A stretch of DNA of 35,571 bases from Acidimicrobiaceae bacterium. Lineage in GTDB: Bacteria > Actinomycetota > Acidimicrobiia > Acidimicrobiales > Bog-793. Below the pieces are notes generated by a model, which made no database searches, had not been told where the DNA came from, and saw only the letters and a list, made by a program, of their open reading frames with translations. The stretch lies in assembly GCA_003166375.1 (NCBI GenBank), contig PMVZ01000353.1, positions 1 through 35,571 of the forward strand, read 5' to 3'. A program made the position numbers and the translations under genes. Shown in pieces: positions 14,779 through 23,934 of this stretch (its first letter is position 1; the number at the start of each line of letters is the position of its first letter).

Positions 14779-17613
14779 TCAGTGCAACGCGTGGACATCG
14801 GAGTCCACCCGGTCCGACGGGGCACTCGGGGACTCCGGGCTGGTACCGGCGTGGAAGCGGGCACGCACCTGAACGGCGGTCACCTTGTACTCCGGGCAGT
14901 TCGTCGCCCAGTCCGAATGTTCCGTGGTCACGACATTCGCGCCCGTCACAGGGTGGTGAAAGGTCGTGTACACGACCCCTTGAGGTACGCGGTCGGTGAT
15001 GTGGGCCCGTAGCTCGGTCTCGCCCGAGCGGCTCGCGAGCGCCACCCAGCCGCCCTCGACTACACCGCGCTCTTCGGCGTCGTAAGGGTGGATCTCGAGC
15101 AGGTCTTCCGGATGCCACGCGACGTTCTTCGTCCTTCTCGTCTGGGCGCCGACGTTGTACTGGGACAAGATGCGGCCGGTCGTGAGGATGAGCGGATAGC
15201 GGCGGTTCGTCCGCTCGTCTGTCGGGATGAACGGGGTCTCGACGAAACGGCCCTTTCCGCGGACGAACTTGCCGATGTGCATGATCGGCGTGCCGAGAGG
15301 AGCGGCCTCATTGCACGGCCACTGGACGCTGCCGAGTGCGTCGAGCTTCGCGAACGAGACCCCGGCGAAAGTAGGTGTCGTCCTCGCGATCTCGTCCATG
15401 ATCTCGCTCGAGCTCTCGTAGTGCATCGTGTAGCCCATCGCAGTGGCGAGGTCGCAGACGACCTGCCATTCCTGCTTGCCGTTTCTCGGCGCCATGACCG
15501 GCCTGACCCGGTTGATGCGCCGCTCCGCGTTGGTGAAGGTCCCGTCCTTTTCGAGAAACGACGTCCCCGGCAAGAAGACGTGTGCGAACTTCGCGGTCTC
15601 GTTCATGAACAGGTCCTGCACGATGCAGAGATCGAGCGAGGCGAGAGCGGCCTGGACGTGGTGGGTGTTCGGGTCGGACTGTGCGATGTCCTCGCCCTGA
15701 ACGTAGAGGGCCTTGAAGGTCCCCTCGACCGCACCGTCGAACATGTTCGGGATGCGCAGCCCCGGCTCTGAGTCGAGCGGGCGTCCCCACGTCTCCTCGA
15801 ACAGGTGGCGGACCGTGTCGTCAGATACGTGGCGATAGCCCGGGAACTCGTGCGGGAACGAGCCCATGTCGCACGAGCCCTGCACGTTGTTCTGGCCCCG
15901 GAGCGGATTGACGCCGACGCCTTGCCTGCCGATGTTGCCAGTCGCCATGGCGAGGTTCGCGATGCCCATCACCATCGTGGAGCCTTGGCTGTGCTCGGTG
16001 ACGCCGAGGCCGTAGTAGATGGCTGCGTTGCCACCGGACGCGTACAAGCGGGCCGCCGCCCGCAGGTCCGCGGCCGGCACGCCGGTGATCTCCTCGGTCG
16101 CCTCGGGGCTGTACTCGGGCGCGGAGATGAAAGCTGCCCACGTCGCGAAGTCGTCCGGTTCGCAGCGTTCGGCCACGAACTCGTGATCCACGAGATCTTC
16201 GGTGACGATGACATGTGCGATGGCGTTCACGACAGCCACGTTGGTCCCCGGCTGCAGCTGCAAGTGGTAGTCGGCCTCGACGTGTGGCGAGCGCACGATC
16301 TCTGTGCGACGCGGGTCGATCACGATGAGCTTCGCACCCTCTCGGATCCTGCGCTTCATCCGGGAGGCGAATACTGGGTGCGCTTCGGTCGGGTTCGCCC
16401 CGATGACCACGATGACGTCGCAGCTGTCGACCGACTTGAAGTCCTGAGTGCCGGCAGAGGTGCCAAAAGTCTGCTTCAGGCCGAATCCGGTGGGGGAGTG
16501 GCAAACGCGGGCGCAAGTGTCGACGTTGTTGTTGCCGAAGGCAGCCCGCACCATCTTCTGCACGGCGAAGACCTCTTCGTTGGTGCAACGCGAGGAAGTG
16601 ATCCCTCCGATAGCCCCGACTCCGTGGCGAGCCTGGATCGATCTCAGGTGATCCGCCGTGAAGGAGATGGCTTCTTGCCAGCTGACCACACGCCACGGGT
16701 CCGTGATCGCGTCGCGGACCATCGGCGTGAGCACACGCTCCTTGTGCGTTGCGTAGCCCCAAGCGAAGCGACCCTTCACGCACGAATGGCCCTCGTTGGC
16801 GCCGCCGTCCTTGTAGGGCACCATCCGGACTACCTCGTCCCCCCGCATCTCAGCTTTGAACGAGCAGCCGACCCCGCAGTACGCGCAGGTCGTGATCACG
16901 CTTCGGCGCGGCACACCCAGGCTGATGACCGTCTTTTCTTCGAGCGTCGCTGTCGGGCATGCCTGCACGCATGCGCCGCAGGAGACGCACTCGGACCCGA
17001 GGAAGTTGCCGGCACCCGGCGCGACCTTTGAGCCGAAGCCGCGGCCTGCAATCGTCAGAGCGAAGGTCCCCTGGGTCTCCTCGCAGGCCCGCACGCAGCG
17101 CGAGCAGACTATGCACTTGGAGCCATCGAAGGTGAAATAGGGATTGCTCTCGTCCTTCTCGGCGTCGAGGTGGTTGTCACCGGCGTAGCCGTAGCGAACC
17201 TCCCGAAGTCCGACCGCTCCCGCCATGTCCTGGAGCTCGCAGTCGCCGTTCGCCGCGCAGGTGAGGCAGTCAAGCGGATGGTCCGAGATGTACAGCTCCA
17301 TGACGCCGCGGCGGAGCTTGGCGAGGCGCGGTGTCTGGGTGGAGATCCTCATGCCGGCCTCCACTGGAGTCGTGCACGACGCTGGCGTGCCGCGCCGGCC
17401 GTCGATCTCCACGAGGCAGAGGCGGCATGAGCCGAATGCCGCCAGGCTGTCTGTCGCGCACAGCTTCGGCACGTCGATGCCGGCGAGCCCAGCAGCGCGC
17501 ATGATCGAGGTGCCCTCGGGCACTGTCACGGCCAGTCCGTCGATCTCCAAGTCGATCGTTGCCGTTCCTGGTCGAGCCGGCGTCCCGAGGTCGTGCTCGT
17601 TGAGCAACGTCAT
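14779..17613 (-). CDS. fdsA: NAD-dependent formate dehydrogenase, molybdenum catalytic alpha subunit
   Basis: A 944-residue FdsA. In order: a [2Fe-2S] ferredoxin domain (Cys52, 63, 66, 80), a His/Cys [4Fe-4S] site (His112, Cys116, 119, 125), two ferredoxin [4Fe-4S] sites (Cys167, 170, 173, 177 and 209, 212, 215, 219), the proximal cluster (Cys243, 246, 250, 278) and the bis-MGD domain. The molybdenum ligand should be Cys371 with His372 beside it (CARVCHSPTG), so this is a cysteine, not selenocysteine, enzyme. It oxidises formate to CO2 and sends electrons through FdsGB to NAD. ATG with GAGGAG upstream; the N-terminal residues 1-18 are not conserved. Confidence 0.95.
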   Translation of the reverse strand: MTLLNEHDLGTPARPGTATIDLEIDGLAVTVPEGTSIMRAAGLAGIDVPKLCATDSLAAFGSCRLCLVEIDGRRGTPASCTTPVEAGMRISTQTPRLAKLRRGVMELYISDHPLDCLTCAANGDCELQDMAGAVGLREVRYGYAGDNHLDAEKDESNPYFTFDGSKCIVCSRCVRACEETQGTFALTIAGRGFGSKVAPGAGNFLGSECVSCGACVQACPTATLEEKTVISLGVPRRSVITTCAYCGVGCSFKAEMRGDEVVRMVPYKDGGANEGHSCVKGRFAWGYATHKERVLTPMVRDAITDPWRVVSWQEAISFTADHLRSIQARHGVGAIGGITSSRCTNEEVFAVQKMVRAAFGNNNVDTCARVCHSPTGFGLKQTFGTSAGTQDFKSVDSCDVIVVIGANPTEAHPVFASRMKRRIREGAKLIVIDPRRTEIVRSPHVEADYHLQLQPGTNVAVVNAIAHVIVTEDLVDHEFVAERCEPDDFATWAAFISAPEYSPEATEEITGVPAADLRAAARLYASGGNAAIYYGLGVTEHSQGSTMVMGIANLAMATGNIGRQGVGVNPLRGQNNVQGSCDMGSFPHEFPGYRHVSDDTVRHLFEETWGRPLDSEPGLRIPNMFDGAVEGTFKALYVQGEDIAQSDPNTHHVQAALASLDLCIVQDLFMNETAKFAHVFLPGTSFLEKDGTFTNAERRINRVRPVMAPRNGKQEWQVVCDLATAMGYTMHYESSSEIMDEIARTTPTFAGVSFAKLDALGSVQWPCNEAAPLGTPIMHIGKFVRGKGRFVETPFIPTDERTNRRYPLILTTGRILSQYNVGAQTRRTKNVAWHPEDLLEIHPYDAEERGVVEGGWVALASRSGETELRAHITDRVPQGVVYTTFHHPVTGANVVTTEHSDWATNCPEYKVTAVQVRARFHAGTSPESPSAPSDRVDSDVHALH

Positions 17614-17714
17614 GACTGATCTCCTCGGGTCATCGACGACTTTCGGTTTGATCTGAATGAGCTCCCGCTACAGGTCATTATGGCACCCTGGCGCCACGAA
17701 ACTGGTCTCGCGCC

Positions 17715-19268
17715 TCACAGCGGGACCGCCTTGACCTGCTCGAAATCCTCGGGGAAGTGCTTCAAGGCGCTTCGTACCGGCAAGGGGGTGAGCCCACCCA
17801 TCGCGCACAGCGATCCGTCAACCATTGTCTCGCACAGGTCCTCCAGCAGTTCCAGGTTGGCTTCGCGGTCGACCCCGGCGATTATGCGGTCGATGACTTC
17901 GACGCCGCGCACTGCCCCCACCCTGCACGGCGTGCACTTGCCACAAGACTCCTCAGCGCAGAACTCCATCGCGAAGCGCGCCTGGTGGCTCATGTCCACG
18001 GTCTCGTCGAAGACCACGATGCCCCCGTGCCCCACCATGGCGCCGGCTGCAGCGAAGGCCTCGTAGTCCATCGGCAAGTCGAAACGGCTCGTAGGCAGGT
18101 AGGCGCCGAGGGGACCACCGACCTGGACGGCTCGCACCGGTCGACCGCTCGCCGTGCCACCACCGTACTCCTCGACCAGCTCGCCGAGAGTGACGCCGAA
18201 GGCGGTCTCGACGATGCCACCGTGCTTGATGTTGCCTGCAAGCTGGAAGACTTGGGTCCCGCGCGAGCGCCCCACGCCGAGCTCCCGGAAGGCCTCGGCG
18301 CCCTTGGCGAGGATCGGAGGGACAGTGGCGAGCGTGAGGACGTTGTTCACGACAGTCGGCTTCCCGAGCAGCCCGGCGATCGCGGGGAGCGGGGGCTTGG
18401 CCCGGATCATGCCGCGCCGGCCCTCGAGGCTCTCGAGCATGGCGGTCTCCTCACCGCAGATGTACGAGCCGGCCCCGACTCGCAGGTGCAGGTCGAAGGA
18501 GCGGTCCGTCCCGAGCACCGAGGGTCCCACCCAGCCATTCAGATAGGCGATGTCGACCGCCGCCGACAACGTGGCGACGGCGTCGGGGTACTCGGAGCGG
18601 ATGTAGATGTAACCCTCGTTCGCGCCGACTGCGAGCCCGGCGATGGCCATGCCTTCCACCAGAAGGAAGGGGTCGCCCTCCATGAGCATGCGATCGGCGA
18701 ACGTCCCACTGTCGCCCTCATCTGCATTGCACGCGATGAACTTGAGGCCCGAGGGCATGTTCAGCACCGTCTGCCACTTGATGCCTGCCGGGAAGCCCGC
18801 CCCGCCCCGGCCTCGAAGGCCGGAATCGGTGACTGCCGTCACTATCTCCTGAGGCGTCATTCCGAGCGCTCGCCGCAGTCCGGCGAGACCCCCGGTTGCC
18901 TCGTAGTCCGCCACCGAGAGCGGATCGTTGATCCCGACCCTTGCGAACGTGAAACGTGTCTGCCGTCTCAGTTGGGGGATCTCCTCGGTCTTCCCCAGGC
19001 ACAGCCGGTGCGGCGCGCCGTCGAGCATCCCGGCGTCTAGGAGCTCACCGACATTCCCGGCTTCGACCGGGCCGTAAGCGACGCGCCCTTCGGGTGTGGA
19101 GACTTCCACGAGCGGCTCGAGCCAGAACATCCCGCGTGAGCCGTTGCGCACAAGCCGGATGTCACGTTGGCGGACGGCTGCCTCCCGCACGATCGCGATC
19201 GCGACGTCGTCGGCGCCAACCGAGCGTGCGGCGGCGTCAAGAGGCACGAAGACGACGACAGGTCCCAT
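17715..19268 (-). CDS. fdsB: NAD-dependent formate dehydrogenase, FMN/NADH-binding beta subunit
   Basis: A 517-residue NuoF/HoxF-type subunit. An N-terminal thioredoxin-like part (residues 1-90) precedes the FMN/NADH domain: GRGGAGFPAG (153-162), NADEGDSGTFADR (181-193), GAGSYICGEETAM (265-277). The terminal [4Fe-4S] site is ESCGKCTPCRVG with Cys442, 445, 448 and distal Cys488. It transfers electrons from the iron-sulfur chain of FdsA to NAD. I put the start at the ATG at 19268, in an ATGA overlap with the fdsG stop; a longer frame upstream is only a shadow of fdsG. There are about 100 bases to the start of fdsA. Confidence 0.95.
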   Translation of the reverse strand: MGPVVVFVPLDAAARSVGADDVAIAIVREAAVRQRDIRLVRNGSRGMFWLEPLVEVSTPEGRVAYGPVEAGNVGELLDAGMLDGAPHRLCLGKTEEIPQLRRQTRFTFARVGINDPLSVADYEATGGLAGLRRALGMTPQEIVTAVTDSGLRGRGGAGFPAGIKWQTVLNMPSGLKFIACNADEGDSGTFADRMLMEGDPFLLVEGMAIAGLAVGANEGYIYIRSEYPDAVATLSAAVDIAYLNGWVGPSVLGTDRSFDLHLRVGAGSYICGEETAMLESLEGRRGMIRAKPPLPAIAGLLGKPTVVNNVLTLATVPPILAKGAEAFRELGVGRSRGTQVFQLAGNIKHGGIVETAFGVTLGELVEEYGGGTASGRPVRAVQVGGPLGAYLPTSRFDLPMDYEAFAAAGAMVGHGGIVVFDETVDMSHQARFAMEFCAEESCGKCTPCRVGAVRGVEVIDRIIAGVDREANLELLEDLCETMVDGSLCAMGGLTPLPVRSALKHFPEDFEQVKAVPL

Positions 19269-19765
19269 CAGCGCGCCTCGGTCCTGGAGGCGGCGACGAG
19301 CTCGTCGAAGCCCGCTTCGTCGACCCTGCCTTTCAACCGGCCGTCGACAAGTACTGCCGGGGAGAGCGCGCAATTGCCGAGACAGAACACCTGCTCGAGC
19401 GTCACCGCGCCGTCGGACGTCGTGCCGCCGAAGTCCACGGCCAGGTGCTCCCGAGCGTGCCGGGCGAGCCGCTCGGCACCCATGGACTGGCAGGCTTCCC
19501 CGCGACACACGCGGATCACCGAGGTGCCCGGTGGTTCGGAGCGAAAATCCTTGTAGAAGGTGACGACACCGTAGACCTCGGCCTTGGACAGGTTCAGCTC
19601 CTCGGCCACGAGATCGACGGCCCGGGGATCGATGTGGCCGAAGACGTCCTGCAGCTCGTGAAGGATCGGCATCAGGGCACCACGTTCGGTGCGATGCCTC
19701 TCGAAGATGGCAACGGCCCGCTCCTGTGACCATGGCACGTAGGAGCTTCTCGTCTTCGAAACCAT
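19268..19765 (-). CDS. fdsG: NAD-dependent formate dehydrogenase, gamma subunit (NuoE-like)
   Basis: A 165-residue NuoE/HoxE-type protein with a thioredoxin-like [2Fe-2S] domain. Ligands are Cys87 and Cys92 (VCRGEACQS) and Cys128 and Cys132 (FCLGNCALSPAV); an N-terminal helical part begins near residue 13 and holds LHELQDVFGHID. It is the first gene of the fds operon, so the order is fdsG-fdsB-fdsA-fdsD, the usual one in CO2-fixing bacteria. ATG with GAGGTG upstream. The 278 bases before it show no clear -10 or -35 box. Confidence 0.93.
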   Translation of the reverse strand: MVSKTRSSYVPWSQERAVAIFERHRTERGALMPILHELQDVFGHIDPRAVDLVAEELNLSKAEVYGVVTFYKDFRSEPPGTSVIRVCRGEACQSMGAERLARHAREHLAVDFGGTTSDGAVTLEQVFCLGNCALSPAVLVDGRLKGRVDEAGFDELVAASRTEAR

Positions 19766-20043
19766 CGCTACACCTCATTCGGGTTGCGCAGCCCGGCTGG
19801 AGTGCGCGCCAACTCCGAAGTCACAACCTGGGTCCTTCGGCCATGTTAACGAGCGACACTTGATCGTCGCTCCTCCGGGATCGACACCGGCTGCTCGCCA
19901 CACGACGAACACGCGCGGAGCGAGCCCGACGATCCGGGTGACCTGGCAACATTCTGCAGGGCTGCGGGTTCAGCCGTACTTGAGCGAGCCCGGAGTCGTG
20001 AGCAGCTCGCCCGTCTCGAGCCAAGTCTTGAGGCCGGAGCTGG

Positions 20044-20922
20044 TCAGGCGACGCCGGGCCTGAGAGACTGCGTCGCCTGAGTGAACCGGTCACCAAGCTT
20101 GTCATCGTCGGGCAGGTCGAGCACCGCGCAGAGCGCGGCCGCCCATCCGTGGCAGAACAGCTGCCAACCGTCGTGAACCTGAAGCTTGGAGCTCCTTGCT
20201 TGAATCCTGGCCTGGTCGAGAAACTCGAGGTTTCCCCGGTAGTTGAGCTCCCAGACGACTGCGCGCGGCGGGAATCGTGTCCGACCCGTGATGGGCGAAC
20301 CGGGCCGGTCCTTGCCCATCCCGGTCGCATTGACGATCAGCGACCCGGGCGGAGCCGCTTCGATGAGATCATCCCAGGGCCCATCGCCGACGTGTCCGGT
20401 CACAGGGCGTCCCGCCGTCTGAGCGAGCTGCTCGACGGAGGAGCGAATCGGATCGGCGCAGACAAATCGCACGGATACGCGGGTCGTGAGCAGGTATTGG
20501 GCAAGCGCCCGCGCTGTGCCGCCTGCGCCGAGGCAGAGGACCTCTCCTTCTGACTCAGGCCAGATCTGGTCCGTGACGCGTCCGACCGAGACGGGGTCAC
20601 GAGCCCAGCCGCGCAGCCCGTCGGGGGTGCGTCTGATGGCGTTGACCTCTTCACAGGCGAGAGCGAGAGGGTCGAGCTCGGCAAAGAGGCTTCGCCCGGC
20701 TTGCAAGACCCTGACTTTGTGGGTGGTGATGACTGCCCCTGCGGCGCTGTCATCCCTCAGGAGATCGTCGAGGAATCGAATGTAGGTGTCGTCATCAGCG
20801 TCGAGAGCGATGTCAACGCCGCGGACGTTGCAGGCCATCCCCAGTATCGGCTGCCACGCGGTCATCGCTTGATGGACGAGCGACGACCCGGTCGTGACGC
20901 CGACGAACACGACGGTGGCCAT
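20044..20922 (-). CDS. shikimate-dehydrogenase-like oxidoreductase
   Basis: A 292-residue AroE-family protein. A substrate domain has GAVITTHKVRV (Lys69, at the place of the catalytic lysine of the VTIPHK motif), and the NAD(P) domain has LCLGAGGTARALAQYL (residues 129-144) and VNATGMGKDRPGSPI. The usual catalytic NTDG is replaced by a GWARDP sequence, in which Asp109 could still act. This suggests a relative of quinate/shikimate dehydrogenase acting on another substrate. No aromatic-pathway genes are nearby, so I do not name it aroE. It ends 279 bases from fdsG. Confidence 0.72.
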   Translation of the reverse strand: MATVVFVGVTTGSSLVHQAMTAWQPILGMACNVRGVDIALDADDDTYIRFLDDLLRDDSAAGAVITTHKVRVLQAGRSLFAELDPLALACEEVNAIRRTPDGLRGWARDPVSVGRVTDQIWPESEGEVLCLGAGGTARALAQYLLTTRVSVRFVCADPIRSSVEQLAQTAGRPVTGHVGDGPWDDLIEAAPPGSLIVNATGMGKDRPGSPITGRTRFPPRAVVWELNYRGNLEFLDQARIQARSSKLQVHDGWQLFCHGWAAALCAVLDLPDDDKLGDRFTQATQSLRPGVA

Positions 20923-20940
20923 GCCAAGAACCTACTTGGC
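20923..20940. repeat. 6-base inverted repeat beside a start codon
   Basis: GCCAAG at 20923-20928 and CTTGGC at 20935-20940 flank a six-base spacer immediately upstream of the ATG of the shikimate-dehydrogenase-like gene on the minus strand. It could bind a repressor or hide the ribosome site, but one short palindrome in GC-rich DNA may arise by chance. Confidence 0.3.
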
Positions 20941-21046
20941 GTCGCCTGTGATGGGGCCATCGCAGCGGCATGGCGGGTCGAGCGCGATCGAACAACGTCG
21001 TTGTTCTGCCGGCGCCGTGCTGACAGACCGAGGGGCGACAGGGGCC

Positions 21047-21836
21047 TCAGCCCTCGGCGAGGAGTCCCTCGACCGCCTCGCGAGCCTTGTCCGCGAACTC
21101 ATGAGCGGCCTTCCAACCGCTTCCGGTGGGTTGGAGGGATTGGCCGACCACGAGGCGCATCGCGCCCCGTCGAGGAAGACGTCGGCCTGCCGGGAGAATC
21201 GCTCTGGTCCCGAGGATCCCCACGGGAACAACGGGGCGGCCCGTCTCGGCGGCAACGACGAAAGCCCCGAGATGAAAGCGGCGGAGCTCGGGAGTGACCG
21301 TGAGTCCCCCCTCGGGGAACAAGACGATGGAGCGCCCTGAGCGCACCACGTCTTCGAGCGTCGAGAGGACCGACTCGCCTGACGAACGACCCGTTGCCCC
21401 TTCGCTCTTGACGAACACGACCCCGATCCGGCGGAGGAACGAACCGGCGACCCGCTGGCGCGCGAGGACTCCGCCGGCCACGAAGACCACCGGCTCCGGA
21501 AACATCAGGCCGATCGCGAACGAGTCGAGGAAGCTCCCGTGATTGGCCACGTACACGCACGGTTCCCCCGCCAACGGCACGCCGCTCGTCTCAAACGCGA
21601 TATCCAGGCAGGCCACACAGCAGCTGTGCCGCGGCTCGGGTGAGCTTCCAGCGCCAGGAGAGCTTCGGCAGGACGAGGAGGGCAGGCCAGACCAGGGTCC
21701 CGAGAACGCAGGACAGAATCCAGCAGGCGAGGCCGTACAAGACGTCGAACACGTCGCGATCGCTGCCGGATGCCCTCCCCCGAACGGGCTGGGGAACGCC
21801 CGTCTCGGGTCGGGTCGTCGCGTCGCCGCTCGTCAT
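21047..21836 (-). CDS. PlsC-like 1-acylglycerol-3-phosphate acyltransferase, apparent frameshift
   Basis: Two adjoining frames together make one acyltransferase. The 5' part (21836 down to about 21591) begins at ATG, has a hydrophobic helix (VLYGLACWILSCVLGTLVWPALLVL) and ends in RAAAQLLCGLPGYRV. The 3' part (from about 21616 to 21047) continues with DIAFETSGVPLAGEPCVYVANHGSFLD, which holds the NHxxxxD motif, and FPEGG, the acyl-acceptor-site motif. The switch lies near 21591-21616, where a one-base change restores the frame. Either the assembly has an indel here, the gene is inactivated, or the downstream part starts at GTG. PlsC makes phosphatidic acid at the membrane. FPEGG instead of FPEGT is a slight variation. 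Confidence 0.72.
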
Positions 21837-22042
21837 CAATCGACTGACAGCGGCTTGCTCGCCGTCGAAAGAGGTTCGAACGCTCGCTCGGGGACCCGCT
21901 GTCCGCCGAGAGCGCCGGCGCCAAGAACTGCGTCGGTCCCGGCGATCAAGGAGGTCCTCAGCACCCAGCGATCATTGCACCGCTTGGCACTCGGCTCGGT
22001 GCGGGCCCCGCCTGACGCCGGGGTGTGCCTGGGCAATTTCAT
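21836..22042 (-). CDS. possible small protein upstream of plsC-like gene
   Basis: A 68-residue frame begins with ATG after GAGGAAGG, a good ribosome site, and its TGA overlaps the ATG of the acyltransferase gene by one base (ATGA), a pattern that suggests coupling. The predicted protein is basic at its N-terminus and Ala/Gly-rich in the middle, with no membrane helix or motif that I recognise. It may be a leader peptide, a small protein or a chance frame. Confidence 0.3.
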   Translation of the reverse strand: MKLPRHTPASGGARTEPSAKRCNDRWVLRTSLIAGTDAVLGAGALGGQRVPERAFEPLSTASKPLSVD

Positions 22043-22133
22043 CCTTCCTCAGCAGGTCCGGGAAGGCTATAGGTTGTGGCGGGGCGTCGCCGCAGTCTGC
22101 GCTGCACCCGAGAGCGACGGAGATGGTGTTGTC

Positions 22134-22853
22134 TCAGAAAGTGGAGGATCGGGCCGGCGCTTCGTCACGCCAAGGCTGGTGCCCGTAGTGGTCGAGATGG
22201 ACGACCGTGCCGATCGGCTTGCGAGCCTTGCGGCCGTAGTGGCCCTTGGGCCAGCCGAGGGTCACGATGCAGCACGGCTCGACGCTCCAGGGCAGCTCGA
22301 GGATCCGGCGGGCCACGGTGGTGGACCACAGCGGCAGAGTGATGAGCGCACCGCCCAAGCCGACAGATCTCGCTGCCAGCAGGAGGTTCTGGACGCTGGG
22401 GTACACGGACCCGTAGTGGCTCGACACGGCGATCGGAGGTTTGGGGACGAAGGGCACCCGGGCACCGCCCCGCAGGCAGCACACGACGAGAACCGGGATT
22501 TCCTCGAAGTGCTCGACCTGCCATTGGACGGACTTCAGGATCTTGGCCGTCTGCTCGTCGGTCTTGACCAGTCGGCCAAGTCCGCCGTACAACCTCCATG
22601 CCCGCCGGTATTGCGCTGCCAGCGATGCCTTCACCGTGCGATCCTTCACGATCACGAACTCCCAGCTCTGGCCGTTCGAGGCAGTCGGCGCTTCCAGCGC
22701 CAACTCCAAACATCGCAGCACGATGCTGTCGTCGAGAGGGTCAGGCTGGACCCGGCGAACCGCCCGCTGGGTGAGCATTGCCTCGGCTAGCGGCATAGCC
22801 AGGCGGGCCTCTATATCGCTGGGATCGCTGGTTGGAGCGAGGGTGTCGTCCAT
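22134..22853 (-). CDS. nitroreductase-family FMN oxidoreductase
   Basis: A 239-residue nitroreductase. It shows the N-terminal TQRAVRRVQPDPL, with the R-x-x-R FMN-phosphate contact, then LELALEAPTASNGQSWEFVIVKD (flavin-binding), and later PSVQNLLLAARSVGLGGALITLPL and LGWPKGHYGRKARKPI. Homologues reduce nitroaromatics, quinones or related substrates with NAD(P)H and FMN. Start: I take ATG at 22853; a frame 48 residues longer has no family resemblance. Upstream there is only a weak GAGG signal. No context points to a specific substrate. Confidence 0.88.
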   Translation of the reverse strand: MDDTLAPTSDPSDIEARLAMPLAEAMLTQRAVRRVQPDPLDDSIVLRCLELALEAPTASNGQSWEFVIVKDRTVKASLAAQYRRAWRLYGGLGRLVKTDEQTAKILKSVQWQVEHFEEIPVLVVCCLRGGARVPFVPKPPIAVSSHYGSVYPSVQNLLLAARSVGLGGALITLPLWSTTVARRILELPWSVEPCCIVTLGWPKGHYGRKARKPIGTVVHLDHYGHQPWRDEAPARSSTF

Positions 22854-23058
22854 ACCAGAGTTTGGCTCAACCTCGGGCAGCAATCCATCCAGTCCCCCAA
22901 GTGGCTGGGGATGGATCCGTGCCAGTTGTGGCGGTGCTCCTTGTCGGCGTAGGTGGCCAACCTCGTCGCGGCGCTTCCCGGGCGCAGTGCGGCGCACACC
23001 CCGACGACACTGGTCCTCCGGGCTGAGTGACGTCGTCAGCCGTCACGGAAGAAGACGG

Positions 23059-23805
23059 TCATTCAAGGGCCGAGTTCGCGATCCAGAAGTCGACGAGGCC
23101 GTGTGAGCCTTCGACGTCGAGGTCGGCTGCGGCCAACGAGACGCGCCGGTAAAGGACCAGCGAGAGCGTGGTCGTTGAACCTGACAACGCCGCCGTCGCT
23201 GAGCGCTCGCCGATGCGGAACTCGAACCGGTCCGGATGCAGCGCGACCGTCCAGGCGTGCCCCGTGTCCGTGGCGCGAAAGAGGATGCTCTCGCCGTTGC
23301 CTCGCAGGCGTGCAACGTTCGGGGAGAAGTACTCGGCGCTGGCGAGGTTGCCGAGGAATTCGTCGATCGTGTCGGCAGTGAGATGCGCAGGCGCCGACGG
23401 GCTGCGACCTTCGGCGAGCTCGAGATCGAAACGGTGGACAAGGGTCTCGTGGAGCTGTCGGCGCGACCAGAACCGCACGTGCTGATCCGCACCCCAAGCC
23501 CACATCGAAGCGGCCGGGTCGGCTGCCCGGAGCGTCCTCAGCAGGGCCTCGCCGCCCCGTCGAACCCAATCGCCGTCGACCGGACCTTCGTCCAGGCCCA
23601 TCTCCGAAGACGGGACGCGCGTCGTGGCGCGGACGCGGACCAGTTGTTCCGCCCACCGGTGGACGGTGCCCAGGTGGAGGGCGAGATCATGGACGGCCCA
23701 GCCGGGGCAGCACGGCACTGACATCGACGGGGCTGCGGTCTCCATGAGGGCCGCGAACCGCTCGACTTCGCCCTCGAGAAGGTCGCAGTGCTCGAGATGG
23801 TCCAT
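23059..23805 (-). CDS. maleylpyruvate-isomerase-like (mycothiol-dependent, DinB-fold) protein
   Basis: A 248-residue protein of the actinobacterial maleylpyruvate isomerase / mycothiol-dependent family. It has the helical N-terminal bundle with CPGWAVHDLALHLGTVHRWAEQLV, where histidines provide the metal site, and the ARG/HETLVHRFDLELAEG segment further on. The C-terminal part is the sterol-carrier-like domain of the family, ending in SHGLVDFWIANSALE. Members use mycothiol or bind metal; the substrate is unknown. The ATG at 23805 is chosen as the point where family similarity begins; an ATG at 23865 gives a longer N-terminus. Neither has a strong ribosome site. Confidence 0.8.
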   Translation of the reverse strand: MDHLEHCDLLEGEVERFAALMETAAPSMSVPCCPGWAVHDLALHLGTVHRWAEQLVRVRATTRVPSSEMGLDEGPVDGDWVRRGGEALLRTLRAADPAASMWAWGADQHVRFWSRRQLHETLVHRFDLELAEGRSPSAPAHLTADTIDEFLGNLASAEYFSPNVARLRGNGESILFRATDTGHAWTVALHPDRFEFRIGERSATAALSGSTTTLSLVLYRRVSLAAADLDVEGSHGLVDFWIANSALE

Positions 23806-23934
23806 GCCTGTGGATTCTGTCAGACGAGCGGAACGAGCCTGAGGCCGAGTCAGGGACTGCGTCATCAGGCCTGCGACCGCGGGTGCCCGCCTGCCAGAGG
23901 CGCCAGCGGCATTACTACCAGGGCGGGCGGCGGC

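Noticed and set aside
15088-17031. Long plus-strand frames opposite fdsA
   Set aside because: They lie fully within a well-supported gene on the other strand and show no domain or ribosome site.
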